This document shows positions 6,560 through 14,455 of a stretch of DNA of 18,957 nt, piece by piece. The first letter of the stretch is position 1, and each line of letters begins with the position of its first letter. Below the pieces are notes generated by a model. The model saw only the letters and a program-made list of their open reading frames with translations, was not told the DNA's origin and ran no database searches. The position numbers and the translations under genes are program-made. Source of the stretch: Acidobacteriaceae bacterium (GTDB taxonomy: Bacteria > Acidobacteriota > Terriglobia > Bryobacterales > Bryobacteraceae); contig JAFASD010000387.1 in the NCBI GenBank assembly GCA_019244945.1, positions 1 to 18,957 on the forward strand, given 5' to 3'.

Positions 6560-8983
6560 TCACATAAGGCTGATTGGGTCCACATCAATAACCAGCGCCG
6601 TCGCGCTCCATTTTTCGCTCTCCGCGAAGCGGCGAAGATTCTTCAATGTTTCCCGCAAAACGGCGCGTTTGCCTGCCTTCAACAAGATCTGGTAACGGAA
6701 CTCGTTTTTCAAGCGAGTCATGGGAGCTTCGGCGGGGCCCATCGCGCGAACACCCTCCGGCGGAGGATTCAACAGATACCCGAGTTGGGTGGACATGCGG
6801 AGCGCCTGTTCCTGCTTCTCAGCGCGTACTAGCACGTTTGCGAATGCCGCAAATGGAGGATAACGCAACCATTTTCGGAACTCTATCTCCTTCTTGTAAA
6901 AGCCTTCATAGTCTTGCGCTGCCGCAAACTTAATCGCGTAATGCTCCGGGTTGAGGGTTTGAATGATGACGCGCCCCGGGAGATCTCCACGTCCGGCGCG
7001 GCCCGCCGCCTGAGTCAATAGCTGGAAGCTGCGCTCAGCAGCGCGAAAATCGGGCATACCTAATCCAATATCCGCCAGCACAACGCCCACTAACGTGACG
7101 TTTGGAATGTCGTGTCCTTTCGCAATCATTTGAGTCCCGACCAGGATATCGATGTCGCCGTTTCGGAATGCATCCAAGACCTGCTCATATGCGCTTTTCC
7201 CACCGACACTGTCCCGGTCCAGGCGCGCGATTCGGGCATTGGGGAAATGCTGATGCAGTTCGTTTTCGACGCGCTCCGATCCTGTACCCAGGAACTGGAT
7301 GTAATCACTTCCGCAGCGCGGGCATTCCGATGGGATCTTTTCTGCATATCCGCAGTAATGGCACAACATTCGGCGGTCGCGCTTGTGATGCGTTAACGCA
7401 ACGGAGCAGTTGGCGCACATCAATCGCTCGCCGCAGGCGCGACAGATCATGAAACTCGAGAATCCGCGCCGATTCAGAAGCAAGATGGTCTGCTGGCCGT
7501 GCGCGAGCCGTGCTTGCATTTCCTCCAACAGCTTTCGAGAAAAAATGGCTTGTTGCCTGGTCTCCAGAAATTCGACACGCATATCGATGATCCGCACTTC
7601 CGGAAGCGGTCTCCGCGCGATACGCTCCGGTAAACTGAGCAGCGTATATTTACCGTGATCCGCGTTGTAGCGGGTTTCTACGCTGGGTGTCGCGGACCCC
7701 AGCACAGCCACCGCTCCTGCTTCTTTGGCGCGCATTAAAGCCACATCCCTGCCGTGATAGCGCGGGGTCTCCTGCTGCTTGTAGCTGCCATCATGTTCTT
7801 CGTCGATGATCACCAAACCTAGATTCTGGACAGGGGCAAACACTCCTGAGCGCGTTCCGACAACCACCCGAGCTTGCCCGTTTCGTATGCGCCGCCATTG
7901 TTCGGCGCGCTCTATATCGCCGAATGCGGAATGCAAGATGGCCACCTGCTTCCCAAAGCGATGGAAGAACTGCCCAGCCATGCTTGGAGTCAAGGCGATT
8001 TCCGGAACCAGGAGCAGCGCGTTTTTCCCACGCTCCAGGACCGATTCGATACTACGCAGGTAGACTTCGGTCTTGCCTGAGCCGGTCACCCCTTGCAGCA
8101 GGAAAGCTTTAAAGACATTTACATCGAGGGCATTCTCAATCGCGCTGAACGCATTTTGCTGATCCTCGTTCAGCACCGGAACAGGGCGGTCGAATCCGGA
8201 GCTCACGTATAGTGCTTCCGCGTTCAGCTTGATCAGTTCCTGCCTAGCTAAGGCGCGAGCAGCTTCACTCGCGCCTTTCACCTTTTCCCCCAGTTCCGCG
8301 AGATTGTGCGGTCCGGGATGCAATTCGAGAAACGCGAGCAACTCGCGTTGGCTTGTTTTTAGCTTGACCCCGGCGTCTGGCCTACTCAGAAATTCTGCTT
8401 GCAGCCGCTCCGCCCGCGCACGAAGTGGATCTCGCTGCTCATGGATTTCCTCCGCCGCCACCCAGCCGCGTTTCAATAGACCCTGCAATGCCGTACGCGC
8501 GCCTTCCACCTTAGTCGCTAGGTAGTCGAGGGAAAGCGGCCGTTCTTCAAGCGCGGCGAGAATTCGCGAGGGCGCGCCGCTGTCCGGCTTGTCTATAAGT
8601 TGGCGTGCGACCTCGCGACCGATGTGAGTAAGGGAATAACGCTTGCTTCGCCTGAACTCGCCGGCGAGAGGCAGCATCCCTTTGAAGACCTCCCCAATCG
8701 GAGCACAATAATACTCGGCGATCCAGGTTCCGAGCCGGAGCAATTCGCCGTCGAGAACAGGCTGCTCATCGAGTAGCGCCATAACTTCGCGCACCTCCTG
8801 GGCAGGAGCATCGTTGTGCAACCGCGCGACAACGCCTGTCAACTTGCGCGCGCCGAATGGAACCAGAACCCGCGATCCGGCTCGAGCGCCGAATCGAAGA
8901 GGGAGGGGAAATTCGTACGTGAAGAGGCGATCAATCGGAACTGGGAGAGCAATCTCGCAGTAGCGGTGGCCTGTTTCAGGCAT
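6560..8983 (-). CDS. priA: Primosomal protein N' (replication restart helicase PriA)
   Basis: A 3'-to-5' DNA helicase that reloads the replisome at stalled forks. With ATG 8983 it has 807 residues. The N-terminal 3'-end-binding domain (about 1-105) includes IDRLFTYEFP and RVLVPFGARKLTGVV. A winged-helix-like region follows. Walker A GVTGSGKTEVY is at about 298-308 and the DEEH box at 394-397. Eight zinc-binding cysteines in four CxxC pairs (514/517, 523/526, 541/544, 554/557) interrupt the second helicase lobe, which contains QMIAKGHD and QAAGRAGR. An in-frame TTG at 8998 would add five residues. I prefer the ATG, which overlaps the xylB stop codon by 8 bases. It lies between a sugar kinase and tRNA-His, a position that says nothing about its function. 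Confidence 0.97.
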   Translation of the reverse strand: MPETGHRYCEIALPVPIDRLFTYEFPLPLRFGARAGSRVLVPFGARKLTGVVARLHNDAPAQEVREVMALLDEQPVLDGELLRLGTWIAEYYCAPIGEVFKGMLPLAGEFRRSKRYSLTHIGREVARQLIDKPDSGAPSRILAALEERPLSLDYLATKVEGARTALQGLLKRGWVAAEEIHEQRDPLRARAERLQAEFLSRPDAGVKLKTSQRELLAFLELHPGPHNLAELGEKVKGASEAARALARQELIKLNAEALYVSSGFDRPVPVLNEDQQNAFSAIENALDVNVFKAFLLQGVTGSGKTEVYLRSIESVLERGKNALLLVPEIALTPSMAGQFFHRFGKQVAILHSAFGDIERAEQWRRIRNGQARVVVGTRSGVFAPVQNLGLVIIDEEHDGSYKQQETPRYHGRDVALMRAKEAGAVAVLGSATPSVETRYNADHGKYTLLSLPERIARRPLPEVRIIDMRVEFLETRQQAIFSRKLLEEMQARLAHGQQTILLLNRRGFSSFMICRACGERLMCANCSVALTHHKRDRRMLCHYCGYAEKIPSECPRCGSDYIQFLGTGSERVENELHQHFPNARIARLDRDSVGGKSAYEQVLDAFRNGDIDILVGTQMIAKGHDIPNVTLVGVVLADIGLGMPDFRAAERSFQLLTQAAGRAGRGDLPGRVIIQTLNPEHYAIKFAAAQDYEGFYKKEIEFRKWLRYPPFAAFANVLVRAEKQEQALRMSTQLGYLLNPPPEGVRAMGPAEAPMTRLKNEFRYQILLKAGKRAVLRETLKNLRRFAESEKWSATALVIDVDPISLM

Positions 8984-10478
8984 CTCCCAATTCTGCAATC
9001 GCTTGAAAAGCAGGTGTCAGCGCCGGATAGAGTGAGCGGTAGATCTCGTAACGCTTGCTGTAGAACTCGGCTGCTTGTCGCTGCGGCTTTTTGAGCGAGA
9101 CCTCTTTTATCGCTGCCCGACAGACATCAACAGCGGATGCATATTCGCCGGTTCCTACCATCGCCAGCAACGCCGCGCCATATGCGGATCCTTCCTGTGA
9201 TTCGAGCGTGGCCACTGGACAGTTGAATATATCCGCGAATAACTGATGCCAAAGCTCGCTCTTCGCGCCTCCGCCTGACAGCCTGATCAACGAAGGATGA
9301 GCCCCGAGCGCCGCAATTATTTCCAAGCCATCTTTTTGGCTATAGCAGACGCCTTCCAGAATGGCTCGCGTCAAGTCCCGACGCTGATGCTTTGCAGTGA
9401 GTCCGACCCATGCCCCGCGCGCGTTCGCATCCAGATGCGGAGTTCGTTCACCCATCAAGTACGGCATCCAGAAGAGTCCGTCGGCCCCTGCTGGTGAAAG
9501 CGCCGCCTCTGCTGTTAATTCGTCATAGCCGGAGTCGGGTGCGAAGCGGTTGCGAAACCATTGGAAGCTGAGCCCCGCTCCCTGAGTGACGCCCATGACG
9601 TGCCACGCTCCGGGAATCGCATGACAGAATGTGTGGACCCGTCCGGCGGGATCATAGGCCGGTTTTTCCGAATACGCGAAAACCACCCCGGACGTGCCAA
9701 TGGTGCAGGAAACCGTGCCAGGCTCGACAATTCCGTTTCCGATGGCGCTCGCTGCTTGATCTCCGGCGCCTGCCACAACGGGAGTGCCGGGCGCAAGCCC
9801 GGTGGCTTCACTGGCTTGTTTCGAAACTGTTCCACTCACTTCGCTCGATTCGTATGCTTTCGGTAGGATCGCGGGATTGAGGCCAAGACTGCTCACCATA
9901 TCCTCAGACCACTGCCGTTGTGCAACATCGAAGAGCGCGGTTCCGCTGGCGTCCGATACGTCGGTCGCGAATTCGCCGATCAACTTGAACCGCACGTAAT
10001 CTTTGGGGAGCAGTACGTGCCGTATGGCTTCGAATTTCGAAGGCTCGTGATCGCGTACCCAAAGAAGCTTGGGCAGCGTAAAGCCAGTTAGCACCGGATT
10101 CGCAGTCGAGCGAAGCACTTTGTCGGCGCCTAGCTTCGAATTGATGAAATCCACTTGAGGCTGGCTCCGTTGATCGCACCAGATCAGGGCCGCACGTAGA
10201 ACCGTGTTCGCTTCATCGAGAAGCACCAAGCCATGCATCTGGCCAGACAGACCGATGCCTGCAACAGAGGAGCCGTTGATGCCAGCAGCCTCAAGAACGC
10301 CTCGTATGGCGAGACGCGAAGCGCGCCACCAATCGTCGGGGTGTTGCTCTGCCCAGAGCGGCCTGAGCATTTGCATCTCTTCGTGCGATGCCGTGTAGGA
10401 ATGACGGACCGATCCCTTCGAATCCACTAAGAGCGCGCGCGATCCGCCGGTGCCTATATCGAGACCAAGCCAAAACAT
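8976..10478 (-). CDS. xylB: Xylulokinase (FGGY carbohydrate kinase)
   Basis: A 500-residue sugar kinase expected to phosphorylate D-xylulose with ATP, feeding the pentose phosphate pathway. N-terminal FGGY domain: phosphate loop D7-IGTGGSR, GLSGQMHGLV at 77-86, LIWCDQRS at 98-105. C-terminal domain: GAGDQAASAIG with the presumed catalytic base D240, GTSGVVFAYS, and the RLSGGGAKSELWHQ adenosine-site motif near 400. Length and motifs fit xylulokinase better than glycerol or ribulokinase, but substrate specificity in this superfamily can deceive. The ATG has no clear Shine-Dalgarno. The stop overlaps the priA start by 8 bases, and the ROK kinase ends 36 bases upstream. No xylose isomerase or transporter is in view, so the pathway is inferred. 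Confidence 0.9.
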   Translation of the reverse strand: MFWLGLDIGTGGSRALLVDSKGSVRHSYTASHEEMQMLRPLWAEQHPDDWWRASRLAIRGVLEAAGINGSSVAGIGLSGQMHGLVLLDEANTVLRAALIWCDQRSQPQVDFINSKLGADKVLRSTANPVLTGFTLPKLLWVRDHEPSKFEAIRHVLLPKDYVRFKLIGEFATDVSDASGTALFDVAQRQWSEDMVSSLGLNPAILPKAYESSEVSGTVSKQASEATGLAPGTPVVAGAGDQAASAIGNGIVEPGTVSCTIGTSGVVFAYSEKPAYDPAGRVHTFCHAIPGAWHVMGVTQGAGLSFQWFRNRFAPDSGYDELTAEAALSPAGADGLFWMPYLMGERTPHLDANARGAWVGLTAKHQRRDLTRAILEGVCYSQKDGLEIIAALGAHPSLIRLSGGGAKSELWHQLFADIFNCPVATLESQEGSAYGAALLAMVGTGEYASAVDVCRAAIKEVSLKKPQRQAAEFYSKRYEIYRSLYPALTPAFQAIAELGDA

Positions 10479-10514
10479 GTTATTCGCGGACGTGCAGGTA
10501 AGCCAGAAGAAGCA

Positions 10515-11453
10515 TCATTTCGCAATGGCCCGATGCGACCTTTCGTGCTGGAAGGGTAAATAAGCGGCCCCGTAGAGTCCTGCATCGGCGCCCAGTGCCG
10601 CTTTCTCGATTCTTGTCCCGGTTTTGCAGAAAGTGAACGAGCGGCGATTCACTTCTTCAAACATTTTCGGTGCGAAAAGATCCCAAGCCGGCAATGGACC
10701 GCCGGTGAGCAGATATAGCGGGAAATTGAAGATGTTAATCAGGCTCGCAATGGCGATCCCCAAGGCTCGGCCCATAGACTCGAACACGAGTATGGCCCTG
10801 TCATTCCCAGCAACAGCGAGCTCGTAGACGCGCTTGGCAGAAACCTCACCTTTGAAATGCATCATGCGCCCCATGGCCGCAATCGCCGTCGCGGATGCGT
10901 GTTTTTCAAGACAGCCGCAATTGCCGCAACCGCAGGGATTACCGTCCGGGAAAACGGTCATGTGGCCGAATTCTCCCGCCATTCCCGTGAATCCGTGCAG
11001 AACTTTGCCTTTACTCACGATTCCGCCTCCGATCCCAGTGCCCAGGGTCAACAAGATGAGATCTTTGACGTTTTTGCCGGCTCCCATCCACATCTCTCCA
11101 AGCGCAGCAGCGTTCGCATCGTTTTCGAGAATGATCGGCGTGCCCAAACCCTTTTGCATTTCATCACGCACCGGGAAATCTTGAAATCCGGGCAGGTTAG
11201 CCGAACCGAGAACGACGCCCGCGTCCATGTCGATGAAACCGGGGACGCCCATACCGACGCCGCGCAGATCCGGCAGGCCCACGCGCGAGCGCACCTGGTG
11301 AATCACATCGACGATGTCGGTGACTACCTTTTGGGGACCATCGTCGAAAACTGCGCGAACCGAAACTTTGTCCAAAATCTGTCCGTCTGCATCGATTGCA
11401 GCCACGCGCAGATTGGTGCCGCCGAGATCAACGCCAATCGAGTATGCGCTCAT
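10515..11453 (-). CDS. ROK-family sugar kinase (probable glucokinase)
   Basis: A 312-residue cytoplasmic kinase of the ROK family, most likely acting on glucose or a related hexose. The ATP-binding loop DLGGTN is at 9-14. Catalytic D112 lies in LENDANAAALGE. The TLGTGIGGGIV phosphate motif is at 136-146. The ROK zinc site is complete: H164 in EFGHM, then the CxCGxxGCxE pattern at C174, C176, C181 and E183, with an extra C179. The protein lacks the N-terminal helix-turn-helix of ROK repressors, so it is an enzyme rather than a regulator. Its ATG is 9 bases after the response-regulator stop, with a short AGG just ahead. Glucokinase, fructokinase or N-acetylhexosamine kinase cannot be separated from the sequence alone. 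Confidence 0.9.
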   Translation of the reverse strand: MSAYSIGVDLGGTNLRVAAIDADGQILDKVSVRAVFDDGPQKVVTDIVDVIHQVRSRVGLPDLRGVGMGVPGFIDMDAGVVLGSANLPGFQDFPVRDEMQKGLGTPIILENDANAAALGEMWMGAGKNVKDLILLTLGTGIGGGIVSKGKVLHGFTGMAGEFGHMTVFPDGNPCGCGNCGCLEKHASATAIAAMGRMMHFKGEVSAKRVYELAVAGNDRAILVFESMGRALGIAIASLINIFNFPLYLLTGGPLPAWDLFAPKMFEEVNRRSFTFCKTGTRIEKAALGADAGLYGAAYLPFQHERSHRAIAK

Positions 11454-11462
11454 GCGCCTGAA

Positions 11463-11930
11463 TCATAACAGATGGACACGGCTTGCTTCCCGATGCGCTG
11501 TTTCAGCTCGGAGATGGGCAACCTCGAGCCAAAAATGCGCCGCCGAGCGAATGGTGTTCAGAAAAGCATCCAAATCAATGGGCTTTCGCAGGTAGCAATT
11601 TGCGTGCGATTCATAAGCGTCGTAAATATCTCTTTCCGCGTCGGAGGTCGTTAGAACAGCCACCGGAATGAGCCCTAGTTGGCTATCTTCTTTTAATTGA
11701 CGCAAAATTTCGCGAGAGTCTGATTTCGGTAGATTGAAATCCAGAAAAATCAGGTCAGGCGTGGGGGCAGTTGCATGCGCGCCTTTTCGTCGCAAGAACA
11801 AGAGCGCCTCATCGCCATCACTAGCAACGTTGATGTGGATTGAAGGTTGGAGCCCGCGGAGAGCCTCGCGCATAAGCCGCACGTCCGCCGGATTGTCCTC
11901 GATGATGAGTATCTCGCGATGACTTGACAA
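11463..11930 (-). CDS. Single-domain response regulator (Rcp1-like)
   Basis: A 155-residue CheY-like receiver with no DNA-binding output domain. The acidic pocket is E11/D12 (IIEDNPADV), the phosphorylation site is D64 (FLDFNLPKSD), the switch threonine is T94 or T95 (VLTTSD), and the conserved lysine is K116 (YLRKPIDL). The IxEDNPADVxLxxEAL start, the D64 context and the closing FLNTIRSAAHFWLEVAHL are typical of Rcp1-type regulators that partner phytochrome-like or hybrid histidine kinases. No kinase gene is in the window. Translation must begin at TTG (11928-11930): the frame upstream runs to a stop without any ATG or GTG, and the next ATG is residue 20, inside the fold. It is the first gene of the minus-strand run, divergent from the metalloprotease by 76 bases. 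Confidence 0.9.
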   Translation of the reverse strand: MSSHREILIIEDNPADVRLMREALRGLQPSIHINVASDGDEALLFLRRKGAHATAPTPDLIFLDFNLPKSDSREILRQLKEDSQLGLIPVAVLTTSDAERDIYDAYESHANCYLRKPIDLDAFLNTIRSAAHFWLEVAHLRAETAHREASRVHLL

Positions 11931-11957
11931 GGGCTGTTCGTTGCGCTGTGTAGCGCA
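11924..11957 (+). promoter_or_regulatory. Weak candidate promoter and stem-loop ahead of the metalloprotease
   Basis: A perfect TTGACA (11924-11929) points towards the metalloprotease and overlaps the response-regulator start codon. No good -10 lies 16-18 bases downstream (the best is TGTGTA at 11947-11952). The proposed -10 falls in a small stem-loop, TGCGCT-GTGT-AGCGCA (11942-11957). If it is used, transcription of the two divergent genes would interfere. Confidence 0.22.
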
Positions 11958-12006
11958 GCGTCCAGGATCAGTTTAGTCCAGTCGCGATTTGCGAAAATGA
12001 CGAACC

Positions 12007-14433
12007 ATGCGCATGCGCCTACTTTCTCTATTGCTTTTGAGTTGCTGTCCGGGGTTTCCAAGCCAAGCTTCCGTGCCGGCTGAATCCGCTCCACAGAGCC
12101 TCGCATCCAGAATTGCCGGGCTCCGAAAATTTGAAGGTTTTTTCCCTCTCTATTGGGATGAGCACACAGGCAAGATGTGGCTCGAAATCGATCGCTTCAA
12201 CCAGGAATTCCTTTATGTGACGGCTCTTTCGGCGGGCGTTGGCTCGAACGAGCTCGGCCTTGACCGGGGGAGTATGAACGCGCCTCAAGTGGTTCAATTC
12301 GAGCGCTCCGGGCCGCGGATTCTGTTGATCGAATCGAATTACAGGTTTCGGGCGACCGGCGCGGACGCTGCCGAACATGGCGCCGAAATCGATTCGTTCG
12401 CGCGCTCGACTCTTTGGGGTTTCGACGTAGTTGCCGAACAAGGCTCGCGGGTGCTGGTGGATGCCACGGCATTCTTTCTGCGCGACGCGGCCCGCGTTTC
12501 AGAACGCCTGCAAGGAGCGAAGCAAGGCGCGTATCACACGGATGCCACGCGTTGCGCGTTCTATCTGCCGCTGACAAACGCATTTCCAAAGAACACGGAA
12601 ATAGAAACGACCTTGACGTTCACGGGAGAGCCCACGGGAGAGCAGATTCGCGAAGTAACGCCCTCTCCGGAAGCGGTCACGGTGCGCGAACATCAATCGT
12701 TCGTCGCGCTGCCCGATCCGGGCTACAAGCCGCGCATGCAAGATCCGCGTGCGGGATATTTCTCCACAGAGTTCCTGGATTTCTCGGCGCCCGTCGACCA
12801 ACCCGTAATGAAGCGCTATATCGCGCGGCATCGCCTCGTCAAGAAGGATCCCAATGCGGCAATTAGCGAGCCAGTCGATCCCATAGTTTATTACGTCGAC
12901 CCGGGAGCGCCGGCGCCCATTCGAGAGGCGCTGATCGAGGGCGCGAGCTGGTGGAATCAGGCGTTTGAAGCCGCCGGATTCAGGAATGCCTTTCAAGTAA
13001 AAGTCTTGCCCGCGGGCGTGGATCCGATGGACGTACGCTACAACATCATCCAATGGGTGCATCGATCGACGCGGGGATGGTCTTACGGTAATTCGCTCAT
13101 TGATCCCAGAACCGCCGAAATCATCAAGGGGATCGTTTCTTTGGGTTCTCTGCGCGAACATCAGGACTATCTCATTTTCGAAAGTCTGTTAGCTCCTCAC
13201 GTTCAAGGACACGATGACACGAAACCTTTGATTGATGCCGTTTATGCGCGTCTTCGGCAGCTTGCCGCGCACGAAGTGGGTCACACCCTCGGCTTGGAAC
13301 ACAATTACATCGCCAGTACCCAAGGTCGCGCTTCGGTTATGGATTATCCGGGTCCTTGGATCGAGCTTCGACAAGATAACTCATTTGATCTGTCGAAGGC
13401 ATACGCGACAGGGATCGGCGAATGGGACAAAGTCGCAATCACTTGGGGTTATTCGCAATTTTCGGAAGGCACTGACGAGCACGCCGCTTTGGACAAAATC
13501 ATCACGGATGCTGCGCAGCGTGGAATAACGTTCATCACGGATGCCGATAGCCGTCCGCCGGGCAGCGCCCATCCCAAATCGCACCTCTGGGACAACGGTC
13601 CGAACGCGGTCGATGAGTTGAACCGTCTGCTGAAAATTCGGTCCATCGCTTTATCCCGCTTCGGCGAGAACAATATCGAGCCTGGAGCGCCGATGGCAAC
13701 CCTCGAAGAGGTTCTGGTGCCCTTATATTTTTTGCATCGATATCAAACCGAGGCAGCCAGCAAAGTTTTAGGCGGCAATGAGTACACGTATGCTCTGCGA
13801 GGAGATGGCCAGCCCACGACCCGCAATGTTCCGCCGGAAGAGCAGCGGCGGGCGTTGAAAGCGCTGCTCGAAACCATCGATCCCGCGGTGCTGACTCTGC
13901 CCCAACGCGTACTGGCTCTCATTCCGCCGAGGCCGCCAGGCTACCCCAGAACGGTTGAGACCTTTCCATCGCGCACCGGCGTGACCTTCGATCCACTTGC
14001 TGCGGCAGAATCCGCCGCTGACATGACCGTTGCCTTGATTCTCAATCCGCAACGAGCCGCCCGCCTGGTGCAGTATCACGCGCAAAATTCTAACAATCCC
14101 GGATTGTTCGAAGTGATCAATACTCTCGTGACCGCGACTTGGCGTGTGAAGGTCCCCTCCGGGCTAGAGGGTGAGACCGTGCGGCTGGTCCAGTATGTTG
14201 TCTTGCGACATTTGATGGCGTTGGCGCTGGATGAATCTTCATCGTTAGAGGTACGCGCCGACGCAACTAACGCGCTGCGGCAGCTAAAAAGCGATGTCAC
14301 GCACAACTATCCGAACCCTTACGCGCTTTCTCTGATCGAGAAATTCGAAAAAGACCCGAAGCAGCTGGATCTGCCAAAACCCGTGCAAGCTCCGCCTGGA
14401 CAACCGATTGGCGACGACGATTTCCAGTTCTGA
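12007..14433 (+). CDS. Secreted zinc-dependent metalloprotease (DUF4953/DUF5117 type)
   Basis: An 808-residue exported protein. The first 25 residues form a signal peptide (MRMR, then LLSLLLLSCC). The cysteines after LLS make a lipoprotein anchor possible, although the lipobox is not canonical. Residues about 40-200 (FFPLYWDEHTGKMWLEI, EFLYVTALSAG, LGLDRG) match the DUF5117-like region that precedes the protease. The catalytic domain holds the metzincin zinc motif HEVGHTLGLEH, with ligands H422, H426 and H432 and general base E423, followed by VMDYPGPW as the likely Met-turn. A helical C-terminal region of about 300 residues follows. Such proteins are common in Bacteroidetes and Acidobacteriota. 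The substrates are not known. It stands alone: divergent from the response regulator and convergent with the permease after only 22 bases. The start could be residue 1 or 3. Confidence 0.9.
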   Translation: MRMRLLSLLLLSCCPGFPSQASVPAESAPQSLASRIAGLRKFEGFFPLYWDEHTGKMWLEIDRFNQEFLYVTALSAGVGSNELGLDRGSMNAPQVVQFERSGPRILLIESNYRFRATGADAAEHGAEIDSFARSTLWGFDVVAEQGSRVLVDATAFFLRDAARVSERLQGAKQGAYHTDATRCAFYLPLTNAFPKNTEIETTLTFTGEPTGEQIREVTPSPEAVTVREHQSFVALPDPGYKPRMQDPRAGYFSTEFLDFSAPVDQPVMKRYIARHRLVKKDPNAAISEPVDPIVYYVDPGAPAPIREALIEGASWWNQAFEAAGFRNAFQVKVLPAGVDPMDVRYNIIQWVHRSTRGWSYGNSLIDPRTAEIIKGIVSLGSLREHQDYLIFESLLAPHVQGHDDTKPLIDAVYARLRQLAAHEVGHTLGLEHNYIASTQGRASVMDYPGPWIELRQDNSFDLSKAYATGIGEWDKVAITWGYSQFSEGTDEHAALDKIITDAAQRGITFITDADSRPPGSAHPKSHLWDNGPNAVDELNRLLKIRSIALSRFGENNIEPGAPMATLEEVLVPLYFLHRYQTEAASKVLGGNEYTYALRGDGQPTTRNVPPEEQRRALKALLETIDPAVLTLPQRVLALIPPRPPGYPRTVETFPSRTGVTFDPLAAAESAADMTVALILNPQRAARLVQYHAQNSNNPGLFEVINTLVTATWRVKVPSGLEGETVRLVQYVVLRHLMALALDESSSLEVRADATNALRQLKSDVTHNYPNPYALSLIEKFEKDPKQLDLPKPVQAPPGQPIGDDDFQF

Positions 14434-14455
14434 TTGCCTCGTGGACCGATGTGCT

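Noticed and set aside
10857..11468. 203-codon plus-strand open frame
   Set aside because: It is antisense to the ROK kinase, whose motifs (DLGGTN, EFGH, zinc cysteines) leave no doubt about the real frame.
11997..12083. Small out-of-frame ORF overlapping the metalloprotease start (ATG 11997)
   Set aside because: About 28 codons, no Shine-Dalgarno and no recognisable peptide; chance is enough to explain it.
12499..13161. 220-codon open frame on the minus strand
   Set aside because: It is a shadow of the metalloprotease gene: no recognisable domain, biased composition (Arg-rich), and the plus-strand frame has clear motifs.
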